Assembly: GCA_028874995.1 (NCBI GenBank) | Contig: JAPPGM010000050.1 | Location: forward strand, 1 to 45,201 | Length of the DNA: 45,201 nt | Direction of reading: 5' to 3' | Origin: Gemmatimonadota bacterium | GTDB lineage: Bacteria > Gemmatimonadota > Gemmatimonadetes > Longimicrobiales > Gaopeijiaceae | Part shown: one piece after another, positions 25,581-34,473 of the stretch | How positions within the stretch are numbered: the stretch's first letter is position 1 | How the letters are laid out: each line of letters begins with the position of its first letter | The notes under the pieces: generated by a model | The model's database searches: none | What the model was told of the DNA's origin: nothing | The model's input: the letters and a program-made list of their open reading frames with translations, nothing else | Position numbers and translations under genes: made by a program

Positions 25581-27736
25581 AAGCGGGATGTCAGGGTCAC
25601 CCGAAAGCTCCGCGAGGCCCCCGGGTTCCGCTCCTGGATGTCCACGTACTCCGCCTGCAGCAAGTTGGCGACCTTGGTCTGAACATCCACGTCCATGACC
25701 TCGAAGTTCAGCCGCAGGTCGACGAGAGTCACGTCACCGCGCTCGTCCAGCGGATACGCGAGAACCACCTCGGGCCGCGTGCGGTAGCGCATGTCGAGAC
25801 CGATCACATCTTCCCAGGCCGACAGCGTCGTTGTGAGGTTGTGTCGCGACCGGTAGGGCAACTCCCGGCCGGTTCCGAGATCCTCGGTGTGGAGCAGGAG
25901 GTAGTTGGTGCGCAGGTTGAGTTTGTTCGGTATCACGCCCACGCGCACGCCGGTGTCGAGTCCCCTGATCCTGGCTTCGGAGACGTTGCGGAACTGGAAG
26001 GTGAAGAGTTCCTTGACCCCCTGGGCCGCCGCCACCTCGATGAGCCCGTCATACTCGCTCCAGAAGACCCCCGCATCGAACCACAAACGGTCCCCGGGAG
26101 TCGCGGTCGCACCGATTTCGCCGGACCAGGCCGACTCGCCCCGCAGGTCGAGATTCGGGACGACCCGGAACCCGAAGACGGTCGTGGACGTGAACTGCTC
26201 CGACACGCTCGGGGCCCTGTAGCCGCGGCTGATCGAGGTGCGCAGACTCAAGCGGTCCGAGGGGTGGTAGACCACGCCGATCTTAGGATTGAACGCCAGA
26301 TCATTCTCCACGAACGACGCGCGGTGCGTGTCGAACCGCACGCCTATGGAACCGTGCACGTGCTCGGTGAAGTCGATTTCATCCTGTGCGAACAGGGCCA
26401 GATCCGCGACGCTCGGGTTGGGTTCAAGGAAGTTCGACGACACACCGGTGTACGCCGCCTCTCCTCCGAGCGTGACGGTGTGCCGGCCACCCGAATAGAG
26501 GGACAGCTGCAGATCGGAACCGTACCGCGTGGAGCGGTGGTAGTCGTCGCTGTCGTGAAAGTGGTTCTGCGATCGGACGTGCTGGACCTGCGGACGCAAC
26601 TCCATCTTGACGCGCGGCGTGACCAGGGGCCTCGCCGTGAGACCCACGATCAGGTCCGAATCCCGCTTCCAGTCGTTCAGATAGTCCGGATCGACCTCCA
26701 GGGGACGCTCCGGCGACACCCAGGTGAAGAACTCCTGGAGGTCCTGGAGTTTCCAACTCGCGAAGAACTCCCACGGTGCGGCCGACTCGGCGCGGAAGAT
26801 CGCCTTCGCGCGCACGTGCCAGCGGTCCATCTCGCCATTCTGCCGGAAGCCGTCGGATCCCTCACGCCCCAGGAAGACCGTGGTATGGGCGCCCCCGACC
26901 TTCTGGGAATGCTGAATCTGAATCCCCCGCATGCTGAGACGCTCGTCGGAGAAGTCCAGGTGACCGGGGGTATCGAAGAGCCCGTAGTACCCGCGCACGA
27001 CCGTGCGGGTCCCGCCCAGCGGAGGCCGCGTGATCACGTTCACGACGCCCCCCAGCGCGTTGGAGCCCCACAGGGTCGAGTGGGGCCCCTTGACGATTTC
27101 GATGCGCTCCACGTCGAGGATCGGCATCACTCCGAAGTCGATGGCCGAGGTCACGCCCCCCAGCGTGCGGTGACCGTCGAGCAGCATCAGCACCCGGCTG
27201 CCCACGCCCCGCGAGATACCGCTGGAGCCGCGGATGTCCATCTCTCCCGCGTTGAAGGTCACCCCCTGGGCGAAGGGCAGCGCCTCGCCGAGGTGGGTGA
27301 CGTTGCGCTGGACCAGCTCGTCGCCGCTGACGACCGCGACGCTGGTGGGCGCGTCACCCGGATGCGCTCCCCGATTGGCCGTGACGACAAGGTTCGGAAC
27401 CTCGAAGAGGAGCCGTTCCATTTCGATGCGGATCGGTGGGTCATCCGCCGCCATGGGTTGGATCGTCCGTTCGACGTTGCGGAACCCGTGCGCCGCCACG
27501 ACGAGGACGTAGGTGCCCGGGGCCAGCAGGGTGATCTCGAAGCTGCCGTCTTCGGTGGCGCTGGTGCGTAGCGGTGTCGAACGGATCAGGACGCTCGCGC
27601 CCGGGAGCGGTTCCCCGGTCTCGGCATTGATGACGATTCCGCGTATGGCGGGCTGCTCCTGGGCGGCCAGGGACAATGGTGCCGCCAGGAGGGCCAGAAG
27701 GAACCAAGCCCGGGTTCCGGACCGACCGAACCGCAT
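25577..27736 (-). CDS. TonB-dependent outer-membrane receptor
   Basis: 719 residues from ATG 27736. Signal peptide ends LSLAAQEQ. Residues about 28-115 are a carboxypeptidase-regulatory-like Ig domain (IRGIVINAETGEPLPGASVL), common in Bacteroidota-style receptors. Next come the plug (TSVAVVSGDELVQRNVTHLG, GSRVLMLLDGHRTLGG, IEIVKGPHSTLWGSNALGGV) and a 22-strand type barrel ending in the usual aromatic residue (VTLTSRF). It imports a ligand through TonB energy; cobalamin/siderophore-like plug wording does not fix the substrate. It starts 3 bp after the lipoprotein stop and overlaps the rhodanese start, so the three genes form one operon. Confidence 0.92.
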   Translation of the reverse strand: MRFGRSGTRAWFLLALLAAPLSLAAQEQPAIRGIVINAETGEPLPGASVLIRSTPLRTSATEDGSFEITLLAPGTYVLVVAAHGFRNVERTIQPMAADDPPIRIEMERLLFEVPNLVVTANRGAHPGDAPTSVAVVSGDELVQRNVTHLGEALPFAQGVTFNAGEMDIRGSSGISRGVGSRVLMLLDGHRTLGGVTSAIDFGVMPILDVERIEIVKGPHSTLWGSNALGGVVNVITRPPLGGTRTVVRGYYGLFDTPGHLDFSDERLSMRGIQIQHSQKVGGAHTTVFLGREGSDGFRQNGEMDRWHVRAKAIFRAESAAPWEFFASWKLQDLQEFFTWVSPERPLEVDPDYLNDWKRDSDLIVGLTARPLVTPRVKMELRPQVQHVRSQNHFHDSDDYHRSTRYGSDLQLSLYSGGRHTVTLGGEAAYTGVSSNFLEPNPSVADLALFAQDEIDFTEHVHGSIGVRFDTHRASFVENDLAFNPKIGVVYHPSDRLSLRTSISRGYRAPSVSEQFTSTTVFGFRVVPNLDLRGESAWSGEIGATATPGDRLWFDAGVFWSEYDGLIEVAAAQGVKELFTFQFRNVSEARIRGLDTGVRVGVIPNKLNLRTNYLLLHTEDLGTGRELPYRSRHNLTTTLSAWEDVIGLDMRYRTRPEVVLAYPLDERGDVTLVDLRLNFEVMDVDVQTKVANLLQAEYVDIQERNPGASRSFRVTLTSRF

Positions 27737-27739
27737 GAT

Positions 27740-28207
27740 CTACTGCTTCCTCCAGACGGTGTACGAAACCGCCAGCGCCGGCTCGGTTACCTCAACGCTC
27801 AGGGTATTGCCTACGAGGGTATAGGTCCCCGTGGCCTGAAACCCCTCCGTTGATTCCTGCTCCCAGGTGCCATCGAATCGATTCCGGTAGACGCCCACCA
27901 TCTCGAGGGTGGTGCCGGGGCCGGATTCGTCCGGAAAAGTGATCATGAGGTCCAGCGTCCCGGAGGCTTCCTGACCCACCACCGCGGTCTGCACCAGCGT
28001 GAACGAACCTTCGGCCGCCGGTGGCGTGATCGTGTCTCCGGCGGTGAAGGTGGAGGTGAAGGAAACCAGCGTGTAGGAACCCGACAGGTCGGGGGGCGTT
28101 TCGTCCGGCTCCACCGGTTCGTCGTCACAGGCCGCCGCGAGGAGAACCGCCGTGAAGGCCGACGCCACCATCCGCGATGCGAGTCGCTTCGGCTCAATAC
28201 CCGACAC
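27740..28207 (-). CDS. Small lipoprotein, lipocalin-like beta fold, first gene of the receptor operon
   Basis: 155 residues from GTG 28207, chosen because AGGAGG lies 4 nt upstream; the longer frame from 28288 adds an Arg-rich stretch with no ribosome site. Signal RMVASAFTAVLLAAAC with a good lipobox (Cys27). The mature part begins with acidic DDEPVEPDETPPD, then beta-rich repeats: LSGSYTLVSFTSTF, GSFTLVQTAVV, GTLDLMITFPD, TGTYTLVGNTLSVEV. This alternation suggests a small lipocalin-like barrel. I do not know a function. Position three bases before a TonB receptor suggests an accessory role for the same ligand. Confidence 0.68.
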   Translation of the reverse strand: MSGIEPKRLASRMVASAFTAVLLAAACDDEPVEPDETPPDLSGSYTLVSFTSTFTAGDTITPPAAEGSFTLVQTAVVGQEASGTLDLMITFPDESGPGTTLEMVGVYRNRFDGTWEQESTEGFQATGTYTLVGNTLSVEVTEPALAVSYTVWRKQ

Positions 28208-28331
28208 AAGACCTCCTAGCCAGCGGCGGGATTCCTTCCGGATGCGCCGCCCGCTGTTCCGCGCACCCTTGGACAACAGGAGGGACATTCAACAACATAC
28301 GGTTTCGCATTTGTATACACCAGAAGGAGGA

Positions 28332-28907
28332 ATGGATTCCCTGACCGACATTCCAAATCTGATCGGCGGCGAGGTTCCCAGGGGGCCGCGCGACCTCTTC
28401 CGCCGACTCGACGAACTCGGGATCGTCCACGCGACCATGCGGCACGACCCGGTCTTCACCGTGGAGGAGGCCCTGCGCCTGCGCGGCCGGATACCCGGGG
28501 CGCACTCCAAGAACCTCTTCGTCCGCGACAAGAAGGAGCGGCACTGGCTGGTCTCCTGCCTCTCAGACCGGAAACTGGACCTGAAATGGCTGGCCGGGGA
28601 GCTGGGCACCAAGCGCCTCACCTTCTGCAACCGGCGCCGTCTCGAAGGCTACCTGGGAATTCGGCCCGGGGCCGTGTCCCCGTTCGCGATCCTGAACGAC
28701 CTGGCCGGGGTCGTCCGCGTGGCCCTAGACGCCGGTCTCCTGGCAAGGGAGCCGCTCAACTTTCACCCCCTGGACAACGCCAGAACCACGACGGTGTCCA
28801 GGGCCGGACTACTACGCTTTCTCGAGGCGGAGGCGCATCCCCCGCTGATTCTGCGGTTTCCGGCGGGATCCCCTTCCCGGCAAACGCTCAGCGGAAGGCC
28901 GGAATGA
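28332..28907 (+). CDS. YbaK/ProX-type aminoacyl-tRNA deacylase
   Basis: 191 residues from ATG 28332. AAGGAGG sits only 1 nt before the ATG, unusually tight, so the true start could differ slightly; no better in-frame ATG is near. Family features: an N-terminal LGIVHATMRHDPVFTVEEA, GAHSKNLFVRDKKERHWLVSCLSD with the conserved Lys of the active site, LTFCNRRRLEGYLGIRPGAVSPFAI (G-x-x-P-G-x-x-P-F-type loop) and LNFHPLDNARTTTVS. These proteins hydrolyse mischarged tRNA, such as Ala-tRNA(Pro), in the cytosol. Its last 20 bp overlap the end of the convergent serine-hydrolase gene. Confidence 0.88.
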   Translation: MDSLTDIPNLIGGEVPRGPRDLFRRLDELGIVHATMRHDPVFTVEEALRLRGRIPGAHSKNLFVRDKKERHWLVSCLSDRKLDLKWLAGELGTKRLTFCNRRRLEGYLGIRPGAVSPFAILNDLAGVVRVALDAGLLAREPLNFHPLDNARTTTVSRAGLLRFLEAEAHPPLILRFPAGSPSRQTLSGRPE

Positions 28908-30045
28908 TGTAGTCCACCAGCACATTCATCGTCTCCCGCTCGTAGCGGCCCGCATCCCCCCCCACCCCGCGCCAGTTGTTCGTCGTTACGATCACCAGAT
29001 ACAGCTCGGGCACGACCACCACATACTGGCCGCCGAACCCCCACGCGAAGTACAGCGGCCCGGGGGCAAGCGGCACGACCCACCAGAGGAACCCGTACGA
29101 GATGCCCGTCATTCTCCCGACGTTGAAGCGCCAGTCGTAGTGCTCGACCAATGAGCGGGCCACCCATTCCTCGGGAACGATGGGGCGGCCGGCACTGGCT
29201 CCCCTCTGCAGATGAAGCTGGCCGTAGCGGGCCAGATCGCGAGGGCGCAGATCCAGTCCCGCCCCCCCGTTGTGGAACCCGTCGGGAAACGGCTCCCAAC
29301 GGCTTCTCGAGATGCCGATCCGGCTGAAGAGAAGCTCGTCCGCGAGCTCCGGCAGTCGCATGCCCGCGGCCTGCTCCAGGACCACGCCCAGCACATGTAC
29401 CGCTCCCGAATTGTAGTTGTACTGCGTCCCGGGCTCTTCAACGAGGGGTTTGCCCAGGACGTAGCGGAGACGGTCGTCGGACCGGATCCACTCCGTGTAG
29501 TCCCCGAAACCACCGGACTCGTCCCATTCCAGGCCGCTGGACATGGTCAGGAGGTGCTCGATCGTGATCGCGGCCTTCGCCGGTTCCAGGTCGCCTGCAA
29601 GCGTATCGAGATAGCCGCCGATGGCTTCGTCGGCGCTGCCGATGTCGCCTCGCTCGATCAACAAGCCGGTGAGGGTGGAAACCACGCTCTTCGTCACGGA
29701 ACGTACGTCGTGCAGATCTTCCCGCTGTGCGTTGCCGAAATACTCCTCGACAACCAGTCTCCCGCTCTTCACCACCAGCATGCTCAGCAGCCGGTCGTTG
29801 TCGCGCGCCTGTTCCAGGCCATCCTCCACCATGTCGGTGGACCCTCCCGCCTGGGCGACCGATGCGGTGGCCCAGGGCAACGCCAGATCGACGTTCGGCG
29901 GCCCGGTGAACTCCGGCACCACCGTCTCGCCACCGCACGCGCCAAGCAGGAGGGCGACGGTCAGCAGCCCGTTCAGGGCAGCAGCGCCGGGCGTGAAGCA
30001 GCGACCGTGTTCCCGCACGGGCGGGTAAGCGGGAGGACGACGCAC
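28888..30045 (-). CDS. Serine hydrolase of the class C beta-lactamase/penicillin-binding family, lipoprotein
   Basis: 385 residues from GTG 30045 (GGGAGA 7 nt upstream; ATG 30066 is an alternative). Signal NGLLTVALLLGAC with lipobox LGAC, Cys37. Catalytic motifs: S116-V-T-K119 (SxxK), the YNYNSG block near residue 210 for the second Tyr motif, and WGFGGQYVVVVPE at the HxG/KTG-equivalent position. Sequence style (LLTMSSGLEWDE, DLARYGQLHLQRG, FLWWV) matches family hydrolases and esterases rather than true resistance enzymes. Likely in the periplasm, acting on peptides, amides or esters. Converges on, and overlaps, the deacylase gene. Confidence 0.88.
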   Translation of the reverse strand: MRRPPAYPPVREHGRCFTPGAAALNGLLTVALLLGACGGETVVPEFTGPPNVDLALPWATASVAQAGGSTDMVEDGLEQARDNDRLLSMLVVKSGRLVVEEYFGNAQREDLHDVRSVTKSVVSTLTGLLIERGDIGSADEAIGGYLDTLAGDLEPAKAAITIEHLLTMSSGLEWDESGGFGDYTEWIRSDDRLRYVLGKPLVEEPGTQYNYNSGAVHVLGVVLEQAAGMRLPELADELLFSRIGISRSRWEPFPDGFHNGGAGLDLRPRDLARYGQLHLQRGASAGRPIVPEEWVARSLVEHYDWRFNVGRMTGISYGFLWWVVPLAPGPLYFAWGFGGQYVVVVPELYLVIVTTNNWRGVGGDAGRYERETMNVLVDYIIPAFR

Positions 30046-30306
30046 GGAGAGGTCTCCCAATGGCATATGGTTCTCGCGAGGACTGAATCTGTGCACGCCG
30101 ACGGCGGCGCGCCAGCGCACTCCTCGGCGGGTGGTGTCCGGAGCGGCGATCCCCCGAGATTTGTCCGCTCGGCACCGGAGCCAGCCGGTTGCCGGACAAG
30201 GCTCCCTCTGGCGCAACCACTTACTTCATCGGAATGTTGGACGCCGCAGGTGGGTTGCCCGGAATCATCCACATACAAGCCCTCGACTCGCCCAGGGAGA
30301 TCGAAC

Positions 30307-30906
30307 ATGAAACGCATGACCCCAGCAGCTCACGGACTGCTTGCCCTGACCGCACTGGCCATTTCAGGCACATGGAGTTGCGCGTCGCCACAGGTCGCGA
30401 ACCCGGAAGAGCAGATCGCCCAGGCGCTGCTTGCCGCGCCGGAGGACAAATCCGAGGCAGCCCGCATTCTGGGATACGCCACGGACGGAAGCGTGATCGA
30501 ACTGAGGGCGGGCACGAATGATCTGGTATGTCTCTCCTCGAATCCCACCCGGGAGAACTTCTCCAGCTCGTGCTACCACGAGTCGCTTGAACCGTACTTC
30601 GCCCGCGGCCGCGAGCTGGACACTGAGGGGGCCTCCCGCGAAGACCGGTACCGGATCCGGTTCGAGGAGATGCGGGCCGGGACCCTTCCCATGCCGGTGA
30701 TGTCGGCCACCCAGTATATCTTCGACGGGAGCTGGGACTCGGAAACCGGCGTGGGGGAGGGACGGGTGCGTTGGGTCATCTACGTTCCCGACGCAACACC
30801 CGGGTCCACCGGTCTCTCTCTGCAGCCCCAGGAGGGGGGACCCTGGCTGATGATGGAGGGGACCCCCGGAGCGCATATCATGATCATGCCTCCACGGGGC
30901 GGGTAG
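30307..30906 (+). CDS. Hypothetical exported protein
   Basis: 199 residues from ATG 30307. N-terminus MKRMTPAAHGLLALTALAIS is a signal peptide; TWSC could be a weak lipobox at Cys25. The mature part contains EEQIAQALLAAPEDKSEAAR, then VIELRAGTNDLVCLSSNP, and ends with a hydrophobic, Met-rich tail (GGPWLMMEGTPGAHIMIMPP). I do not recognise the family; the LVCLSSNP and tail style recalls uncharacterised secreted proteins of environmental bacteria. It lies 261 bp from the divergent serine hydrolase start and 154 bp before cls. The latter gap shows no gene or clear hairpin. Confidence 0.7.
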   Translation: MKRMTPAAHGLLALTALAISGTWSCASPQVANPEEQIAQALLAAPEDKSEAARILGYATDGSVIELRAGTNDLVCLSSNPTRENFSSSCYHESLEPYFARGRELDTEGASREDRYRIRFEEMRAGTLPMPVMSATQYIFDGSWDSETGVGEGRVRWVIYVPDATPGSTGLSLQPQEGGPWLMMEGTPGAHIMIMPPRGG

Positions 30907-31060
30907 GCGAGGGCGGGCCGAGAGCCGGGAATGCCGTTCGCGGCGGCGGGCAGATGAAGAATCCGCAACGTCGCACGGGTAACACATTGTCCCGGGACCC
31001 CCCGTCCCGGCACCTCGCCGCTCCCTGTGCCGGCGCGGCTCCATCCACGGAATTGTAGGC

Positions 31061-32512
31061 ATGTTGGACGCTTTCGACGCACTCGCAGCATTCGCTTCCG
31101 CCGCGGCTCTGTTTGTGGTGAACGCGGTGTTCGTGGTCTTCGTTCTGTTGCGTCCGCGGGTGCGCCAGCCTTCCTCGCTGGCGTGGATCCTGGTCATCGT
31201 CGTGCTGCCGGTTGCGGGGATCGTTCTCTACCTGGCCGTCGGCGAGGTTCGGACCGGCAGCCGACGGAAACGACGGCATCGTACGATCCAGACGAACATC
31301 CGCGCGGTGGTGCAGAAGGCCTGGAGCGCCACGTCCAGAAGCACGATCGTTCCCTGGGGCACCGAATCCATCGCCCGGCTGGCGCGGCTCGGAGACGAAA
31401 CACAGCCGCGCCAGGGCAACCGGCTGGCGCTGCTGGCCACCGCCGACACCTTTGTGGAGTCGCTGGTCGCGGACATCGATGCCGCCGACCGGCACGTCCA
31501 CCTGCTCTTCTACATCTATCTGGACGACGAGGTGGGACAGGCGGTGGCGGCGGCCCTGGTCCGGGCTCGCAGGAGGGAGGTCCCGTGCCGACTGCTGGTG
31601 GACAACGTGGGTTCGAGCGACTTTCTGAAGTCACGTCTCTGCCGGGAGTTGCGGGAGGCGGGCGTCCAGGTGGTGGCGGCGCTCCCGACCCGCATCACGC
31701 AGATCGTCTCCATCCGGTTCGACATGCGCAACCACCGGAAGATCGGGGTGGTGGACGGAAGAGTGGGTTATACGGGGAGCCACAACGTGGCCTCGGAGCA
31801 CTTCCATCCCAAACCGCGTTTCGCCCCGTGGGTGGACGCGACGCTCAGGATCGAGGGACCGGCGGTGCGCGATCTCCAGGCGCTCTTCATCGAGGACTGG
31901 TACATGGACACCACCGAGAACCTGGACCACATGATCGCCTACACGCCGGATGAACATCCGGATGGCCGGATCGTGCAGATCGTGGGGACGGGGGTGAACT
32001 CGCAGAACCAGGCGCTCGTGCGCGTGATTCAGTCCGCCATTCACATGGCCCGCGAGGAGCTGATCATGACGACGCCCTACTTCGTCCCGGACGAGGGAAC
32101 ACTGGCCGCGATCACCACGGCGGCGATCCGGGGGGTGCGCACGATCATCGTCGTGCCTGCACGCAACGACTCACCGCTCGTGGCGCTGGCCAGCCGCAGC
32201 TTCTACGACACGCTCCTGGACGCGGGCGCCGAGGTGCACGAGTACACCCACGGGCTCCTCCACGCCAAGACCATCACCGTGGACCGGGACTTCGCTCTGG
32301 TCAGCACCGCCAACCTCGACCGGCGCAGCTTCGAGATCAACTTCGAAATCAGCACCCTGATCTACGACAGCGACTTCGCCTCCGAGCTCCGCCTCCTTCA
32401 GATGCGCTACCTGGAGGACTGCGTCGCGGTGGACGCGGCCAGGTGGGCGGCACGGCACTGGCCGCGCAGGCTGGCGGAGAATGTGGCCGGGCTGGTCAGC
32501 GCACTGCTGTGA
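31061..32512 (+). CDS. cls: Cardiolipin synthase (phospholipase D family)
   Basis: 483 residues from ATG 31061. Two N-terminal membrane helices (about 10-30 and 40-60) anchor it in the inner membrane, as in ClsA. Two HKD motifs: HRKIGVVDG (His225, Lys227, Asp232) followed by GYTGSHN, and HAKTITVDR (His401, Lys403, Asp408) followed by STANLDRRSFEINFE. The length and FYIYLDDEVG, TPYFVPDEG segments are standard. The enzyme joins two phosphatidylglycerols, or a similar pair, into cardiolipin. All catalytic residues are present. It is followed 45 bp later by the methyltransferase gene on the same strand. Confidence 0.93.
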   Translation: MLDAFDALAAFASAAALFVVNAVFVVFVLLRPRVRQPSSLAWILVIVVLPVAGIVLYLAVGEVRTGSRRKRRHRTIQTNIRAVVQKAWSATSRSTIVPWGTESIARLARLGDETQPRQGNRLALLATADTFVESLVADIDAADRHVHLLFYIYLDDEVGQAVAAALVRARRREVPCRLLVDNVGSSDFLKSRLCRELREAGVQVVAALPTRITQIVSIRFDMRNHRKIGVVDGRVGYTGSHNVASEHFHPKPRFAPWVDATLRIEGPAVRDLQALFIEDWYMDTTENLDHMIAYTPDEHPDGRIVQIVGTGVNSQNQALVRVIQSAIHMAREELIMTTPYFVPDEGTLAAITTAAIRGVRTIIVVPARNDSPLVALASRSFYDTLLDAGAEVHEYTHGLLHAKTITVDRDFALVSTANLDRRSFEINFEISTLIYDSDFASELRLLQMRYLEDCVAVDAARWAARHWPRRLAENVAGLVSALL

Positions 32513-32557
32513 TTCCCCGGGCCTGATGGGTCGCACAACCGCGGAGATAGCGGCGCT

Positions 32558-33610
32558 GTGACCGCCGTGCGCGGGGAAATGGCCTCTCCGATGGCCGCCG
32601 AGTGGGCCCGGTCGCGTCCACAGACCGACGCGGCCACCGCCTCATCCGCATCCACCGCCCTCGTACTGTGCGACCCCGCCCCCCACCTCGCCCTCGCCCT
32701 GGAAGAATCGGGCACCACAGTGACCCGCTGGCACCGCTTCCTCTCGCCCGGCCAGAAATGCACGCCGTGGCCACCGCCCGGCCCCTTCGACGAGGTCTGG
32801 GTGCGCATGCCGCGGTCCTCGCTGGAGGCCGCCATGCTCCTGCACGCCGCCGCAGCCCGCGTCGGGGACGGCAGCCCCATCCACCTCTTCGGCGCCAGCG
32901 ACGAGGGCATCCGCTCGGCGGCAAGACACTTCCCTGCGGGCACCGGCGAAGTTCAAGCGGCCCTGATCAAACGCCGCTGCCGCCTGCTGGTCGCGGCAAG
33001 GGTGGCACCTCCTCCCCGCGGCGACGGCCTCGACAGCTGGCAGACCCAGGTCTCCATCGATTGGGGAACCGGCCCCCGCGACTGGATCTTCTATCCGGGG
33101 GTCTTCGCCCACGGCCGTCTCGACGCGGCTACCACCCTGCTCATCGAATGTTTGCCGCGCGTCCCGCAGGGGGGTCGCATCCTGGACTTCGGCGCGGGCA
33201 CCGGTCCCCTCGCGGCGGCGGCGCTGGAACGCGCCGGCGACGGCGCTGAAGTCGTGCTCCTCGAGCCCGACGCGATCTCGCTGGCCGCGGCGGCACGGAA
33301 CGTCCCGGGTGGTCACCGCGTGCTCGGCGGCGTCCTCACGGACATCTCCGGCCCCTTCGACCTGCTCGTCTCCAACCCACCGGTCCACGCGGGCAAACAA
33401 CAGAGCCTGCGTACCGTCGAGGCTCTGGTCCGCGAAGCACCGCTCGTCCTGGCGCACGGAGGAGAACTCGCGATGGTGGCGCAGAGACGGTTGCCCGTGG
33501 GCGACCTGCTGGACCACTCCTTCAAGCACGTGCGGTCGGCGGCCGACCGCGGCCCGTTTCGGGTCTGGAGGGCCCGGGGGACCCCGGATCCGCCGCTGGA
33601 GGCCAGCTGA
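32558..33610 (+). CDS. RsmC-like 16S rRNA (guanine-N2) methyltransferase
   Basis: 350 residues from GTG 32558; ATG 32579 is an equally possible start. It has the two-part RsmC layout. A degenerate N-terminal half (residues about 30-150) includes IHLFGASDEGIRSAARHF. A catalytic C-terminal half carries YPGVFAHGRLDAATTLLIE, the SAM-binding loop LDFGAGTGPLAAAAL (209-223) and the base-flipping motif VSNPPVHAG (271-279), where NPP[FV]H marks N-methylation of a guanine exocyclic amine. RsmC methylates G1207 of 16S rRNA; RsmD- or RlmG-like specificity cannot be excluded. It converges with the phosphate operon. Confidence 0.82.
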   Translation: MTAVRGEMASPMAAEWARSRPQTDAATASSASTALVLCDPAPHLALALEESGTTVTRWHRFLSPGQKCTPWPPPGPFDEVWVRMPRSSLEAAMLLHAAAARVGDGSPIHLFGASDEGIRSAARHFPAGTGEVQAALIKRRCRLLVAARVAPPPRGDGLDSWQTQVSIDWGTGPRDWIFYPGVFAHGRLDAATTLLIECLPRVPQGGRILDFGAGTGPLAAAALERAGDGAEVVLLEPDAISLAAAARNVPGGHRVLGGVLTDISGPFDLLVSNPPVHAGKQQSLRTVEALVREAPLVLAHGGELAMVAQRRLPVGDLLDHSFKHVRSAADRGPFRVWRARGTPDPPLEAS

Positions 33611-33650
33611 GCCACCGCGTTCGAACCTGACGAGGTAGCCCGCCCAACTC

Positions 33651-33682
33651 GATCCGGCACCGCCTCAGCCGTGAGCCGGATC
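33651..33682. terminator. Hairpin between convergent rsmC-like gene and pst operon
   Basis: GATCCGGC (33651-33658) and GCCGGATC (33675-33682) form a perfect 8-bp stem with a 16-nt loop in the 77-bp convergent gap, six bases before the end of the last pst gene. It could terminate both transcripts. No long T-tract is present on either side. Confidence 0.4.
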
Positions 33683-33687
33683 TCCTC

Positions 33688-34473
33688 CTACCCGTACCGC
33701 CCCTCGATATAGTCGGCCGTCTCCGAGTGCTCGGGAGACAGAAACAGCTCCTCCGTCCGCCCGTGCTCGATGATCCGGCCCAGCAGCATGAACACGCACT
33801 CCTCCGATGCCCTGCGGGCCTGCGCCATGTTGTGCGTGACGATCAGAATCGTGTATTCGCCGCGCAGCCTCCAGATCAGCTCCTCGACGGCCTCGGTGCC
33901 CGCGGGGTCCAGCGCCGAACACGGTTCGTCCATCAGGAGCACCTGCGGCTTGACCGGCAGCAGCCGCGCGATGCACAGCTTCTGCTGCTCCTCCAGCGAC
34001 AGCCCCGTCGCGGGCTTGTCCAAGCGGTCCTTCACGGTGTCCCACAGCAGGACCTGGCGAAGCGAAGACTCCAGCACCTCGTCCTCCTCCGCCGCGCTCA
34101 CCTTGCGCAGCCGCGCCTCGTGCAGCTTGAAGCCGAAGAGGACGTTGTCGCGAATCGAGATCGGGAGGGGATTCGGTCGCTGGAAGACCATGCCGATCTG
34201 TTTGCGGACCTGCACGAGCTCGACATCGTCGCCGAAGATGTCATGGCCCAGCACAAAGACGCTCCCGGTCGTGCGCACGTATCCCAGCCGTTCGATGATG
34301 CGATTGCAGGTCCTGAGCAGGGTGGTCTTCCCGCACCCCGAGGGGCCGATCATCGATGTGATCATGCCGCGTTTCACCCCCAGGTCGACATCGAAGAGCG
34401 CCTGGAAGTCGCCGTACCAGAGGTTCAGGCCCCGGGTCTCGATGGCGAAGTCGCCGTTGTGGCCGCTATCCAA
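33688..34473 (-). CDS. pstB: Phosphate ABC transporter ATPase PstB, paralog with degenerate signature motif
   Basis: 261 residues from TTG 34473 (GAGGG upstream), overlapping the previous gene by 8 bp. Full PstB layout: Walker A GPSGCGKTT, Q-loop GMVFQRPNPLP, Walker B VLLMDEPCSALDP, H-loop VTHNMAQA, and the C-terminal YIEGRYG. The ABC signature reads LSLEEQQKLCIAR instead of LSGGQQQRLCIAR, so the two glycines that contact ATP across the dimer are lost. This chain can supply a good nucleotide-binding half-site but a poor signature. Together with its neighbour it suggests a heterodimer (see findings). Last gene of the pst operon. Confidence 0.92.
   Translation of the reverse strand: MDSGHNGDFAIETRGLNLWYGDFQALFDVDLGVKRGMITSMIGPSGCGKTTLLRTCNRIIERLGYVRTTGSVFVLGHDIFGDDVELVQVRKQIGMVFQRPNPLPISIRDNVLFGFKLHEARLRKVSAAEEDEVLESSLRQVLLWDTVKDRLDKPATGLSLEEQQKLCIARLLPVKPQVLLMDEPCSALDPAGTEAVEELIWRLRGEYTILIVTHNMAQARRASEECVFMLLGRIIEHGRTEELFLSPEHSETADYIEGRYG

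Noticed and set aside
28310-28330. TTGTATACA before the ybaK-type gene as a second copy of the palindromic operator at 8747
   Set aside because: Only the short GTATAC core is shared, which is expected by chance; the flanks do not match.
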